DNA of 13,833 nt from positions 1 to 13,833 of the forward strand of contig JAHZHG010000035.1 of assembly GCA_019420425.1 (NCBI GenBank). The letters are read 5' to 3'. The number at the start of each line of letters is the position of its first letter. Position 1 is the stretch's first letter. Position numbers and translations under genes: made by a program. This document shows, piece after piece, positions 1-6,323 of the stretch. This DNA comes from Clostridiales bacterium (GTDB taxonomy: Bacteria > Bacillota > Clostridia > Lachnospirales > Lachnospiraceae). The notes below the pieces were generated by a model. That model was not told the origin of the DNA and ran no database searches. It was given only the letters and a program-made list of their open reading frames with translations.

Positions 1-136
1 GTATATGGCACAGTTTTCGCAGGTTGAGGGGGAAGGGAGTATCTCATACCGTTCAGCCGCCAGGGATTAACGAAATGGCCATGGCCGGGAACAGGAATAT
101 ATGGACAAAGATATGTCCTGCCCGGCTAAGACGGGC

Positions 137-165
137 TGGAATATAGGCGAAAAATATGCTATAGT
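137..165 (+). promoter_or_regulatory. candidate extended -10 promoter of the secreted-protein gene
   Basis: An extended -10 element, TG-C-TATAGT, is at 157-165, with a poor -35 (TGGAAT, 137-142) at 17-bp spacing. Transcription would start near 172 and give a leader of about 35 nt before the GTG start at 207. The extended -10 can make up for the weak -35. This is read by eye only. Confidence 0.45.
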
Positions 166-206
166 AAGGCTGAAACAGAGAGAACGAAAGCGGGAGGGTA
201 TGTACA

Positions 207-2345
207 GTGAAACGAAAATGGGTAAAACGGTTTTTTTGTGTGGGAATATCTGCGGCAATGCTTTTGGCACCGGTTGCCGCTATGGCGGAGGAAAGCAGGG
301 AAGTGCTGGAGCTGCCGGAGATGACGGAAGAGGACAGCTTTATTCAGAAGCACCTGCAATATATCGAAAGCGATCAATATAAAGAAATGCTGCGGTGGGA
401 GTATGGCCTGGCGGCAGAGCTTGCCCTGAACTATGAGGAGGCCCACCTGAACCTGGTTAACGGAATCTGGAGCGGTTTTGATTCTACGGTGCAGCTGGCC
501 GGCAGCGGATCGCTGGATGACACCGCTTCAAACGCCATCCGTATGACGAACGAGTACGACATTGTGGTAGCTGCCCTGATGGAGGAGACGGCGGCATATG
601 GAAATTATGATTCGGTTTATACAGAGGCCTATGCAGATGCTGCAGTTAAAATGCTGAAGGATATCCAGAGCGTAGTTAAGGATACGAAGGGGACAGTGAA
701 GGAGATCCAGGGAAAGAGCGTTAAGGAAGTCAGTGAACTTGCAGAGAAAATCGATGCGGCGCTATATATTTTACAGGGCATGGTGGGTATCAAGGATAAA
801 GACCGGACAGCGATTCTCACCGAGACGATGCAGGACATAGAAAAGCAGGTGGACGAGTTTTTCAAGGACAGTAAGGGCTTCCTGAATGGGGCGAATACAT
901 CGTTAAGTATAGCCGGAGATGTGGTGGATTTAAGCACGGCGGCGTTTTCCGATGCGATGGATGCCTATTGCCTGTATCAGGCGTGCATGGCGGCAAATCA
1001 GGAATGGACCGCAGTCTGGGAGCAGATTGCGGCCTATGCGGCAGGCGGAAGCGATCCGGAAGGAACAAAGCTGGCGCTCTCCATCAATACGATTCTGCAG
1101 GGAATGGAAGAGGCGTCCGAGGATATGCTGAGTACGATGATCCGCGAAAGCGTATCCTCATCCGGTGAACAGCTGGCCAGATACGGGGTGAAGAACGGCG
1201 TGAGTATGCTAAATGAAGCCCTGGAGAAGGCCTGTCCGCTGTATGAGGCCATTAAGACCGGACTGGTGCAGGGGGTAAGCACAGCCAACTTTGTTACGAA
1301 TATGGACGACCTGGCCTACTACGGGCAGCTGATGGTAAAGACCGGTATATTGTCGGTATATGCCCGGGGAGCCCTTTCGGCCGCAGAGCGGCAGCTCAGA
1401 GCAGATCAGGATTATGCGGCGGCGCTTTACTTTGACGAGGTCTTCCAGATATTTAAGCGGATTCAGCTGTATGCGTGTGATTACGCCATCGGCTACAAAA
1501 GTTCCATCACGACAGCGCCGGTTAACTATATATTGAAGCATACGGGAGACAGCGCGGCGGCGGAAATCGTCCAGCTGCAGACCTTAAAGGCGGATATCAG
1601 CCAGTACAGCTGTCACCGGATGCTGACGATGGAGGAGACCAGGGAAATCCTTACCGAAATGGGATTCACCAATGTCCATGTGTCGGAGAAAGAGGAATAT
1701 CTCTACCGGGTGTTAACGGACGAGGAAAGCTATCTGGGCTGTGAGATCGAGGTTGATGCATTTTCCGGGGAGGCCAGGATAATTGACGGAGGGGAACTTG
1801 AGTGGGAGTTTTGCAACCTGCTTTCTGTCCTGAATGGAGAGAAACCGGATTTGTGGATGTCAGAGGAGGAGATTGACCAGAGCCTTACGGAGCTGGGATA
1901 CGGAACGATTCAGCATTTCTGGGATCAGACAGTGGGAAATATCGATCATGCGGCGACGTATGATTATACGATACTGTCCTATACTGTAGATGCAGACCGG
2001 GTCAGCGGCCTGGGGAAGGTAACCTTCCAGAGTGGGCCGGATTGCTGGGGCTATCTGGATTTGAACGGCAGGACGGTGCTTTCCGGCGATCCGCTTCCGA
2101 AGGCGGAGGAGACGGCTGAAGATATTTATACTGCTGCGCTTTCGCAGGAATACGTGGAGGAAAAGATAAAAGAGCTTATCGGGGAATGGGCGCTGGATGA
2201 GTACATGCTCTCCTCAGAAACAGAAGATACCTTTATCTATTACAGCAATACCAATGTCGGATGGAGTATAGAGGTGGGACGGCTTACCGGTTTAATGCAG
2301 CAGAAAAATTACCGGGGAGTGGTTGTAGGAGAATATCAGATATAG
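207..2345 (+). CDS. secreted protein of unknown function, 712 aa
   Basis: I do not recognise the family. The N-terminus is a clear Sec signal peptide: a basic MKRKWVKR start, a hydrophobic core around residues 9-24, and a likely signal peptidase I site after AMA near residue 28. There is no lipobox, LPxTG anchor or second membrane helix, so the protein is probably released or loosely held outside the cell. Residues about 30-460 look mostly alpha-helical and rich in Ala, Glu and Met. The C-terminal 230 residues are mixed alpha/beta; stretches such as GCEIEVDAFSGEARI resemble the strand pattern of PepSY-like domains, but this is only an impression. The start is GTG at 207, chosen because GGGAGG (192-197) is well spaced from it and because this start gives the signal peptide. 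A nearby ATG at 200 is in another frame. It stands alone, with its own promoter and terminator. Catalytic motifs were not seen. Confidence 0.85.
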   Translation: MKRKWVKRFFCVGISAAMLLAPVAAMAEESREVLELPEMTEEDSFIQKHLQYIESDQYKEMLRWEYGLAAELALNYEEAHLNLVNGIWSGFDSTVQLAGSGSLDDTASNAIRMTNEYDIVVAALMEETAAYGNYDSVYTEAYADAAVKMLKDIQSVVKDTKGTVKEIQGKSVKEVSELAEKIDAALYILQGMVGIKDKDRTAILTETMQDIEKQVDEFFKDSKGFLNGANTSLSIAGDVVDLSTAAFSDAMDAYCLYQACMAANQEWTAVWEQIAAYAAGGSDPEGTKLALSINTILQGMEEASEDMLSTMIRESVSSSGEQLARYGVKNGVSMLNEALEKACPLYEAIKTGLVQGVSTANFVTNMDDLAYYGQLMVKTGILSVYARGALSAAERQLRADQDYAAALYFDEVFQIFKRIQLYACDYAIGYKSSITTAPVNYILKHTGDSAAAEIVQLQTLKADISQYSCHRMLTMEETREILTEMGFTNVHVSEKEEYLYRVLTDEESYLGCEIEVDAFSGEARIIDGGELEWEFCNLLSVLNGEKPDLWMSEEEIDQSLTELGYGTIQHFWDQTVGNIDHAATYDYTILSYTVDADRVSGLGKVTFQSGPDCWGYLDLNGRTVLSGDPLPKAEETAEDIYTAALSQEYVEEKIKELIGEWALDEYMLSSETEDTFIYYSNTNVGWSIEVGRLTGLMQQKNYRGVVVGEYQI

Positions 2346-2383
2346 GGAGATACAAAAACGGATACGTCCCTTGTTTTTCTCCT

Positions 2384-2412
2384 CCCGAGGGGGTTTCCCC
2401 CTCGGGCCTTTT
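2384..2412 (+). terminator. intrinsic terminator of the secreted-protein gene
   Basis: A perfect 10-bp stem (CCCGAGGGGG at 2384-2393 and CCCCCTCGGG at 2397-2406) closes a TTT loop and is followed by CCTTTT. It lies 39 nt after the stop codon. The T tract is short but the stem is very stable. On the minus strand no T run follows the hairpin, so it probably does not serve tetR. Confidence 0.8.
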
Positions 2413-2472
2413 GGGCTGCTGCAGGATTTTATGTTGAAAGCATGGAAAAGAGCGAAAGACAGATATATAAGT

Positions 2473-2502
2473 TTACCAATAGGCGGGAAAGCCTGTTATT
2501 AT
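2473..2502 (+). promoter_or_regulatory. orphan extended -10 promoter in a convergent intergenic region
   Basis: A -35-like TTACCA (2473-2478) and a -10 TATTAT (2497-2502) are separated by 18 bp, and TG-T at 2494-2496 makes the -10 an extended one. Transcription would start near 2509, directly before the inverted repeat at 2514-2529. No plausible ORF follows: an AAAGAGG-like site near 2536-2542 has no ATG, GTG or TTG at the right distance, and the first ATG (2570) opens only 11 codons. Transcripts would run antisense into the 3' end of tetR. Confidence 0.45.
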
Positions 2503-2513
2503 TTTGAATTTTG

Positions 2514-2529
2514 GTTAGATAAAACTAAC
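2514..2529. promoter_or_regulatory. GTTAG-N6-CTAAC inverted-repeat operator, copy 1
   Basis: GTTAG (2514-2518), ATAAAA, CTAAC (2525-2529): perfect 5-bp arms. The symmetry extends outward to 7 of 8 positions (TTGGTTAG against CTAACTAA). It sits just downstream of the start site predicted for the orphan promoter, a usual place for a blocking repressor. The same architecture appears at 8672-8687 and, with one mismatch, at 8469-8484. TTAG/CTAA half-sites recall DtxR/IdeR-type metal-repressor boxes, though the spacing differs from the classical 19-bp IdeR box, so the cognate regulator is inferred only. Confidence 0.55.
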
Positions 2530-2585
2530 TAAAGGAAAGAGGAAAATCTGCGAAATCTGACCGGTTCCCATGTCAGCCGGCATAT

Positions 2586-3122
2586 TCAGAGGATATCCTT
2601 CATGAGCCGGTATTGACAGGCGGCTAAGGTTTCCTTTGGCAGCTGATAATTACTTTTGATCCAGCGCAGCGTCATTCCGACAAGGCCGCTTACATAAAAG
2701 GCAGCTACAGATTCAACCGGGCCCGGGAGTAAAGCGCCTTTGGCGAGCTTTGCATCCAGGACCAGAGTAATATAACGGCTGAAGAACTGATAAAAAAGTT
2801 CCATTAATTCTTTGTTTAGATCCGCCTCAAAAATATGATAAAAAACCTTTTCTTTTTCCTGGCAGCTGCTTAACAGGACGATAAAAAAATCTTTTGGAGC
2901 ATGTGTTTCCATCAGCCGGTCTAATTCTTTTGCAGTCTCATCCAGACAATAAGAAAGCAATTCATATTTATCCTGAAAATGAAGATAAAACGTGCTGCGG
3001 ACGATCATGGATTTTTCGCACAGCTCATTTACGGTTATTTTGGAGAAGGGTTTGCTTTCTAATAAATTCAACAGCGTGTTTGCCAGTATCTGCTTCGTTT
3101 CAGACTGGTTATTTTTGTTCAT
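2586..3122 (-). CDS. TetR/AcrR-family transcriptional regulator, 178 aa
   Basis: This is a dimeric one-component repressor. Residues about 8-55 form the TetR helix-turn-helix: ANTLLNLLESKPFSKITVNELC, then the recognition part ending in RSTFYLHFQDKYELL. The C-terminal ligand domain (60-178) is all-helical, with a late MTLRWIKSN segment typical of TetR proteins with a DhaS/AcrR-like C-terminal domain. The length is normal. The start is supported by AAGGAG on the minus strand at about 3131-3136, 7-8 nt before the ATG. It is divergent from the zinc-ribbon/FtsH/M50 operon. An inverted repeat lies inside its own promoter (3211-3226) and another next to the opposing promoter (3269-3286), so autoregulation and control of the operon are plausible. 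The ligand is unknown. Confidence 0.9.
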   Translation of the reverse strand: MNKNNQSETKQILANTLLNLLESKPFSKITVNELCEKSMIVRSTFYLHFQDKYELLSYCLDETAKELDRLMETHAPKDFFIVLLSSCQEKEKVFYHIFEADLNKELMELFYQFFSRYITLVLDAKLAKGALLPGPVESVAAFYVSGLVGMTLRWIKSNYQLPKETLAACQYRLMKDIL

Positions 3123-3201
3123 GAATACACTCCTTGGCCAGACTAGTCAAATATCCATGCAAGCGCGGCTGCCTGGATCATTGCGTCGCGGGAATAAAGA
3201 C

Positions 3202-3230
3202 ATCATAAAGGATTTTCGGGAAAATCACAA
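3202..3230 (-). promoter_or_regulatory. tetR promoter with a palindromic operator candidate in its spacer
   Basis: On the minus strand the -35 is TTGTGA (3230-3225) and the -10 is TATGAT (3207-3202), exactly 17 bp apart. Inside the spacer is a perfect 7-2-7 inverted repeat, GATTTTC-GG-GAAAATC (3211-3226). A symmetric site between -35 and -10 is the classical place for autorepression by a TetR dimer. The promoter and repeat are seen in the sequence; the binding protein is inferred. Confidence 0.6.
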
Positions 3231-3268
3231 TAGAAAAGCATGAAAATATGAAAAAAATATAAAAATAG

Positions 3269-3286
3269 ACACATTGGAAAATGTGT
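3269..3286. promoter_or_regulatory. inverted repeat beside the operon promoter
   Basis: ACACAT (3269-3274), TGGAAA, ATGTGT (3281-3286): perfect 6-bp arms ending 1 nt before the -35 of the rightward promoter. It is a candidate operator for the divergent TetR or another regulator. Its sequence is unlike the repeat at 3211-3226, so the two are probably not sites for the same protein. Confidence 0.35.
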
Positions 3287-3287
3287 T

Positions 3288-3317
3288 TTGTCATCTGGGG
3301 AAAAAATTTATTATACT
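3288..3317 (+). promoter_or_regulatory. promoter of the zinc-ribbon/ftsH/M50 operon
   Basis: -35 TTGTCA (3288-3293), 18-bp spacer, -10 TATACT (3312-3317): each hexamer is one base from consensus. The start site would be near 3324, about 43 nt before the TTG start of the first gene. It is the best sigma-A-type promoter in the window. Confidence 0.7.
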
Positions 3318-3366
3318 TTTTACAACCAGTTAAAATTCAAGTTTCGGCAGAAAGGAGGAAGGAGGT

Positions 3367-3675
3367 TTGGCTGAAAAAGGTTTGGAGGAAAGACAACTGG
3401 AGATCCGGCGGCTTACACAGCAATTGAACCATATGGAGCAGGAGCTGCAGGAAAAATATTGTGATGTCGGGAAATATGTACTGGAAAAAGTTGAAAAGGA
3501 GAACAGAGAAATCGACCAGTTAGTGGATCAGGTCATTGAAGTAAAGAGAGAGCTGGTGAGAGTAAGGGGCGAGATACGCTGTCCCTGCTGCTATCAGTAT
3601 AATGAACCGGGAAGTATTTACTGCAGCAAGTGCGGAAAAAAACTGGAAAAGAAAAAGGAGGACAAGGATGATTAA
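3367..3675 (+). CDS. small coiled-coil protein with a C-terminal zinc ribbon, 102 aa
   Basis: Residues about 1-68 are rich in Glu, Lys, Gln and Leu with heptad-like spacing and should form a long coiled coil. Residues 72-89 form a zinc ribbon, C72-P-C-C75 ... C86-S-K-C89, like the zinc_ribbon_2 motif near the ends of many small Firmicutes proteins. No signal peptide or membrane helix is present, so it is cytoplasmic. The start is TTG at 3367, supported by AAGGAGG (3352-3358) at 8-nt spacing; the first in-frame ATG would cut into the coiled coil. Its last codons overlap the FtsH start by 8 nt, which points to translational coupling and a shared task. I infer an adaptor or regulator of the neighbouring FtsH, but no known adaptor was recognised. 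Confidence 0.85.
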   Translation: MAEKGLEERQLEIRRLTQQLNHMEQELQEKYCDVGKYVLEKVEKENREIDQLVDQVIEVKRELVRVRGEIRCPCCYQYNEPGSIYCSKCGKKLEKKKEDKDD

Positions 3676-5497
3676 GCATGAAAAGCCAAACAAGAAGCCA
3701 TTGTATTACTATTATGCAATCGCCGTGCTGATCGTAATGCTGCTGAATGCGCTGCTGTTTCCTTCCATTATTCAGTCTGGGGTGAAACAGGTAGGATACA
3801 ATACCTTCCTTGAGATGGTAGATGACGGGAAGGTTACGCAGGTAAAAATGGAAGAGGAGAATGACCGGATTATTTTTGTGACAGAGGAGGAGGGAAGAAT
3901 CCGATACTATAAAACCGGTATCTTCCCTGACCAGGGATTGCGGGAAAGACTGGAAAAGGCAAATGTGGAGTTCGGGGCGGATATCCCGACACAGAACTCA
4001 CCGCTTTTGTCGTTCCTGCTGACATGGATCCTGCCGATGGCGATCTTCTTTGGCGTTGGACAGCTGATGTTCCGTATGCTGCAGAAACGCGGCGGGGGTA
4101 TGCCCGGGAATGCAATGAGCTTTGGAAAATCCAATGCAAAGATTTATGCGGAAACGGAAACCGGAAAGACATTTGCGGATGTAGCAGGGCAGGATGAGGC
4201 AAAGGAAGCGTTAACGGAAATTGTAGATTTTCTTCATCATCCGGAGAAGTATTCCAAAATCGGCGCGAAGCTTCCGAAGGGCGCGCTGCTTGTAGGCCCT
4301 CCGGGAACCGGAAAAACCCTTCTGGCCAAGGCAGTGGCGGGAGAAGCGCATGTGCCGTTCTTTTCCATTTCCGGTTCTGATTTTGTAGAAATGTTTGTGG
4401 GTATGGGGGCCGCAAAGGTGCGGGATCTGTTTAAACAGGCGAATGAAAAAGCGCCATGTATCATATTTATCGACGAGATCGACACCATCGGAAAGAAGCG
4501 TGACAGCGGCGGTATGGGCGGTAACGACGAAAGAGAGCAGACCCTGAATCAGTTATTGGCAGAAATGGATGGATTTGATGCGAAGAAGGGCGTCGTCATC
4601 CTGGGCGCGACAAACCGTCCGGAATCCCTGGATCCTGCCCTTTTACGGCCGGGACGCTTTGACCGCCGGGTTCCGGTTCAGCTTCCGGACCTGCAGGGAC
4701 GTATCGCAATCTTAAACGTCCACGCAAAGGATGTTCTTCTCGATTCCGAGGTAGATTTTATGCCGATTGCGCGGGCTACCTCCGGTGCGTCTGGTGCAGA
4801 ACTGGCGAACATGATCAATGAGGCGGCCCTGCGCGCAGTGCGTATGGGGCGGCAGACCGTCACGCAGGCAGACCTGGAAGAAAGCGTAGAAACGGTAATT
4901 GCCGGTTATCAGAGGAAAAACGCCGTTATGTCCGAAAAAGAGAGAAGAATTGTGTCTTACCATGAGATTGGCCATGCCCTTGTCGCGGCGAAGCAGAGCA
5001 ATTCCGCGCCAGTCACGAAAATCACGATTGTTCCGAGGACGTCCGGTGCGTTAGGCTATACGATGCAGGTAGATGAAGGGGAGCATTTCCTGATGAGTAA
5101 GGAAGAAATTGAGAATAAGATAGCGACCTATACAGGCGGCCAGGCGGCAGAGCAGTTGATTTTCGGAAGTATTACGACCGGGGCGTCGAACGACATTGAG
5201 CAGGCGACAAAGCTGGCAAGGGGAATGGTGTCCCGGTATGGCATGAGTGATGATTTTGGCATGGTGGCGCTTGAAACAGTGACAAACCAGTATCTGGGCG
5301 GGGATACTTCCCTGGCGTGCTCAGAGCGTACTGCGTCCAGGATCGACGAGCAGGTGATGCAGGTAGTAAAGGAGGCTCGTGCAAAAGCGGACAGGATTCT
5401 GCGGGAGAATGAAGACAAGCTGCATGAGCTTGCAGAATATCTGATTGAAAAGGAGACAATCACAGGGGAAGAATTTATGGAAATCCTAAACCGTTAA
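3668..5497 (+). CDS. ftsH: FtsH-type ATP-dependent zinc metalloprotease, 609 aa
   Basis: This is a membrane-anchored AAA+ protease that pulls membrane and soluble proteins through its pore and degrades them. In order: a first transmembrane helix (about residues 12-33), an external domain, a second helix near 115-140, then the AAA module with Walker A GPPGTGKT (210-217), Walker B IIFIDEID (265-272, D269/E270), the pore motif FVGMGA and the second region of homology ATNRPESLDPALLRPGRFD from about 314. The M41 protease domain has HEIGH (H432, E433, H436) and a third ligand D509 in ASNDIEQAT. Canonical FtsH usually has HEAGH, so Ile for Ala at 434 is a variant. The ATG at 3668 is chosen over an upstream in-frame ATG at 3602 because AAGGAGG (3655-3661) precedes it and because 3602 lies inside the previous gene. 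Setting beside a TetR, a zinc-ribbon protein and an M50 protease, rather than tilS/hpt, suggests an accessory paralogue. Confidence 0.95.
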   Translation: MIKHEKPNKKPLYYYYAIAVLIVMLLNALLFPSIIQSGVKQVGYNTFLEMVDDGKVTQVKMEEENDRIIFVTEEEGRIRYYKTGIFPDQGLRERLEKANVEFGADIPTQNSPLLSFLLTWILPMAIFFGVGQLMFRMLQKRGGGMPGNAMSFGKSNAKIYAETETGKTFADVAGQDEAKEALTEIVDFLHHPEKYSKIGAKLPKGALLVGPPGTGKTLLAKAVAGEAHVPFFSISGSDFVEMFVGMGAAKVRDLFKQANEKAPCIIFIDEIDTIGKKRDSGGMGGNDEREQTLNQLLAEMDGFDAKKGVVILGATNRPESLDPALLRPGRFDRRVPVQLPDLQGRIAILNVHAKDVLLDSEVDFMPIARATSGASGAELANMINEAALRAVRMGRQTVTQADLEESVETVIAGYQRKNAVMSEKERRIVSYHEIGHALVAAKQSNSAPVTKITIVPRTSGALGYTMQVDEGEHFLMSKEEIENKIATYTGGQAAEQLIFGSITTGASNDIEQATKLARGMVSRYGMSDDFGMVALETVTNQYLGGDTSLACSERTASRIDEQVMQVVKEARAKADRILRENEDKLHELAEYLIEKETITGEEFMEILNR

Positions 5498-5524
5498 GGA
5501 AAGCAGAATGAATGGAGCAAAAAG

Positions 5525-6190
5525 ATGTTGCGTTATTTATTGACGGTGGAATATTTGCAGAGCATGGTCTATACGATTCCGGCAATCCTGCTGGCTATTT
5601 CGGCACATGAGTTTGCACATGGTTATGTTTCTTATCAATTGGGCGATCCCACTCCGAAAATGGATGGGAGGCTGACGCTGAACCCGCTGGCGCATCTTGA
5701 CCCCTGGGGAACGGTATGCCTAGTCTTATTCCGGATGGGATGGGCAAAACCGGTCCGTATCAATACGGCGTATTATAAAGATAAGAAGAAAGGGACGATT
5801 CTGGTATCCCTGGCGGGACCGGCGATGAATTACCTGCTGGCCTTTGCGGCAATGCTCATCTACGGACTGTTTGATAAGGCGGGAAGCGCCCATGGAATAT
5901 GGTTTTATTATCTGGCGGTGATCAATGTAGGGCTGGGAACCTTCAACCTGGTTCCGATACCGCCGCTGGATGGATCGAATATCCTGCAGGAGCTGTTTCC
6001 AGGGGTGAGAGGCTTCTACTGCAGAATCAGGCGTTATGCGGCTCCGCTGCTGTGTATATGCCTGCTTACGGGGATCCTGAGCGTACCGCTGAACCAGGTC
6101 AATTCCACGGTGTTAAACGGTATGTGGGAAATGGTAAAAAAGATTCTTCATATCCGGATCCTTCCGCAAGGCTCGGGCTCTTATTTATAA
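5525..6190 (+). CDS. M50-family site-2-type intramembrane metalloprotease, 221 aa
   Basis: This is a multi-pass zinc protease expected to cleave substrates within the membrane. The active-site helix carries HEFAH (H28, E29, H32), and the third ligand lies in the N-x-x-P-x-P-P-L-D-G motif (N141 to G150, D149), both hallmarks of S2P. A middle hydrophobic segment (GPAMNYLLAFAAMLIYG) and a C-terminal one (about 170-187) give roughly 5 membrane spans. No PDZ or CBS domain is present, which places it with the short M50-like proteins (YwhC/Rip-type) and away from RseP. It lies 27 nt after FtsH, with GGAG (5514-5517) as ribosome site, so both are probably on one transcript. Joint action of the two proteases on the same membrane substrates is an inference. 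Its substrate is unknown. Confidence 0.92.
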   Translation: MLRYLLTVEYLQSMVYTIPAILLAISAHEFAHGYVSYQLGDPTPKMDGRLTLNPLAHLDPWGTVCLVLFRMGWAKPVRINTAYYKDKKKGTILVSLAGPAMNYLLAFAAMLIYGLFDKAGSAHGIWFYYLAVINVGLGTFNLVPIPPLDGSNILQELFPGVRGFYCRIRRYAAPLLCICLLTGILSVPLNQVNSTVLNGMWEMVKKILHIRILPQGSGSYL

Positions 6191-6198
6191 GAGCCCGA
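6173..6198. other. perfect hairpin spanning the stop codon of the M50 gene
   Basis: TCGGGCTCTTA (6173-6183) pairs with TAAGAGCCCGA (6188-6198), an 11-bp perfect stem around a TTTA loop. The stop codon TAA (6188-6190) starts the right arm. No T tract follows on either strand, so it is not a normal intrinsic terminator. It could protect the 3' end of the protease mRNA or mark the operon boundary. Confidence 0.55.
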
Positions 6199-6202
6199 AC
6201 AA

Positions 6203-6208
6203 TATAAT
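6203..6208 (+). promoter_or_regulatory. perfect -10 TATAAT before the flippase-like gene
   Basis: TATAAT at 6203-6208 follows the hairpin directly, but no convincing -35 is found at 16-18 bp (CTTATT or TTATTT inside the stem). It could start a transcript of about 105-nt leader to 6324, separating the flippase/GT8 pair from the protease operon. Low certainty. Confidence 0.3.
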
Positions 6209-6323
6209 GGGAAAAAGATTTTTGGAAAAGATGAAGCCGCCCGATATCCCGGGAGAACTGGAAGATCCAGAGATATGCAGTCTCCGGGGAATGTAGGACA
6301 TCTTTAGGGGAAGTGTATACCCT

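Noticed and set aside
2..70. Possible last 22 codons of an upstream gene, ending in a TAA at 68-70
   Set aside because: The open frame is too short to recognise, two other frames are also open for a while, and there is no terminator after it. It may be real but cannot be supported from this window.
120..136. GCCCG-N7-CGGGC hairpin as a terminator of an upstream gene
   Set aside because: No T tract on either strand; only a 5-bp stem.
3602..3667. Upstream in-frame ATG giving FtsH 22 extra residues
   Set aside because: It lies within the zinc-ribbon gene, has no ribosome site, and the extension is basic and not FtsH-like. ATG 3668 has AAGGAGG at good spacing.
3870..4415. 181-codon minus-strand ORF opposite ftsH
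   Set aside because: Shadow of the conserved FtsH coding frame; Pro-, Ser- and Arg-rich composition typical of an antisense frame.
6207..6296. 29-codon ORF (starting MGKRFLEKMK) between the M50 and flippase-like genes
   Set aside because: No ribosome site precedes it, and its ATG overlaps the -10 TATAAT at 6203-6208, so it would not be in the mRNA from that promoter.
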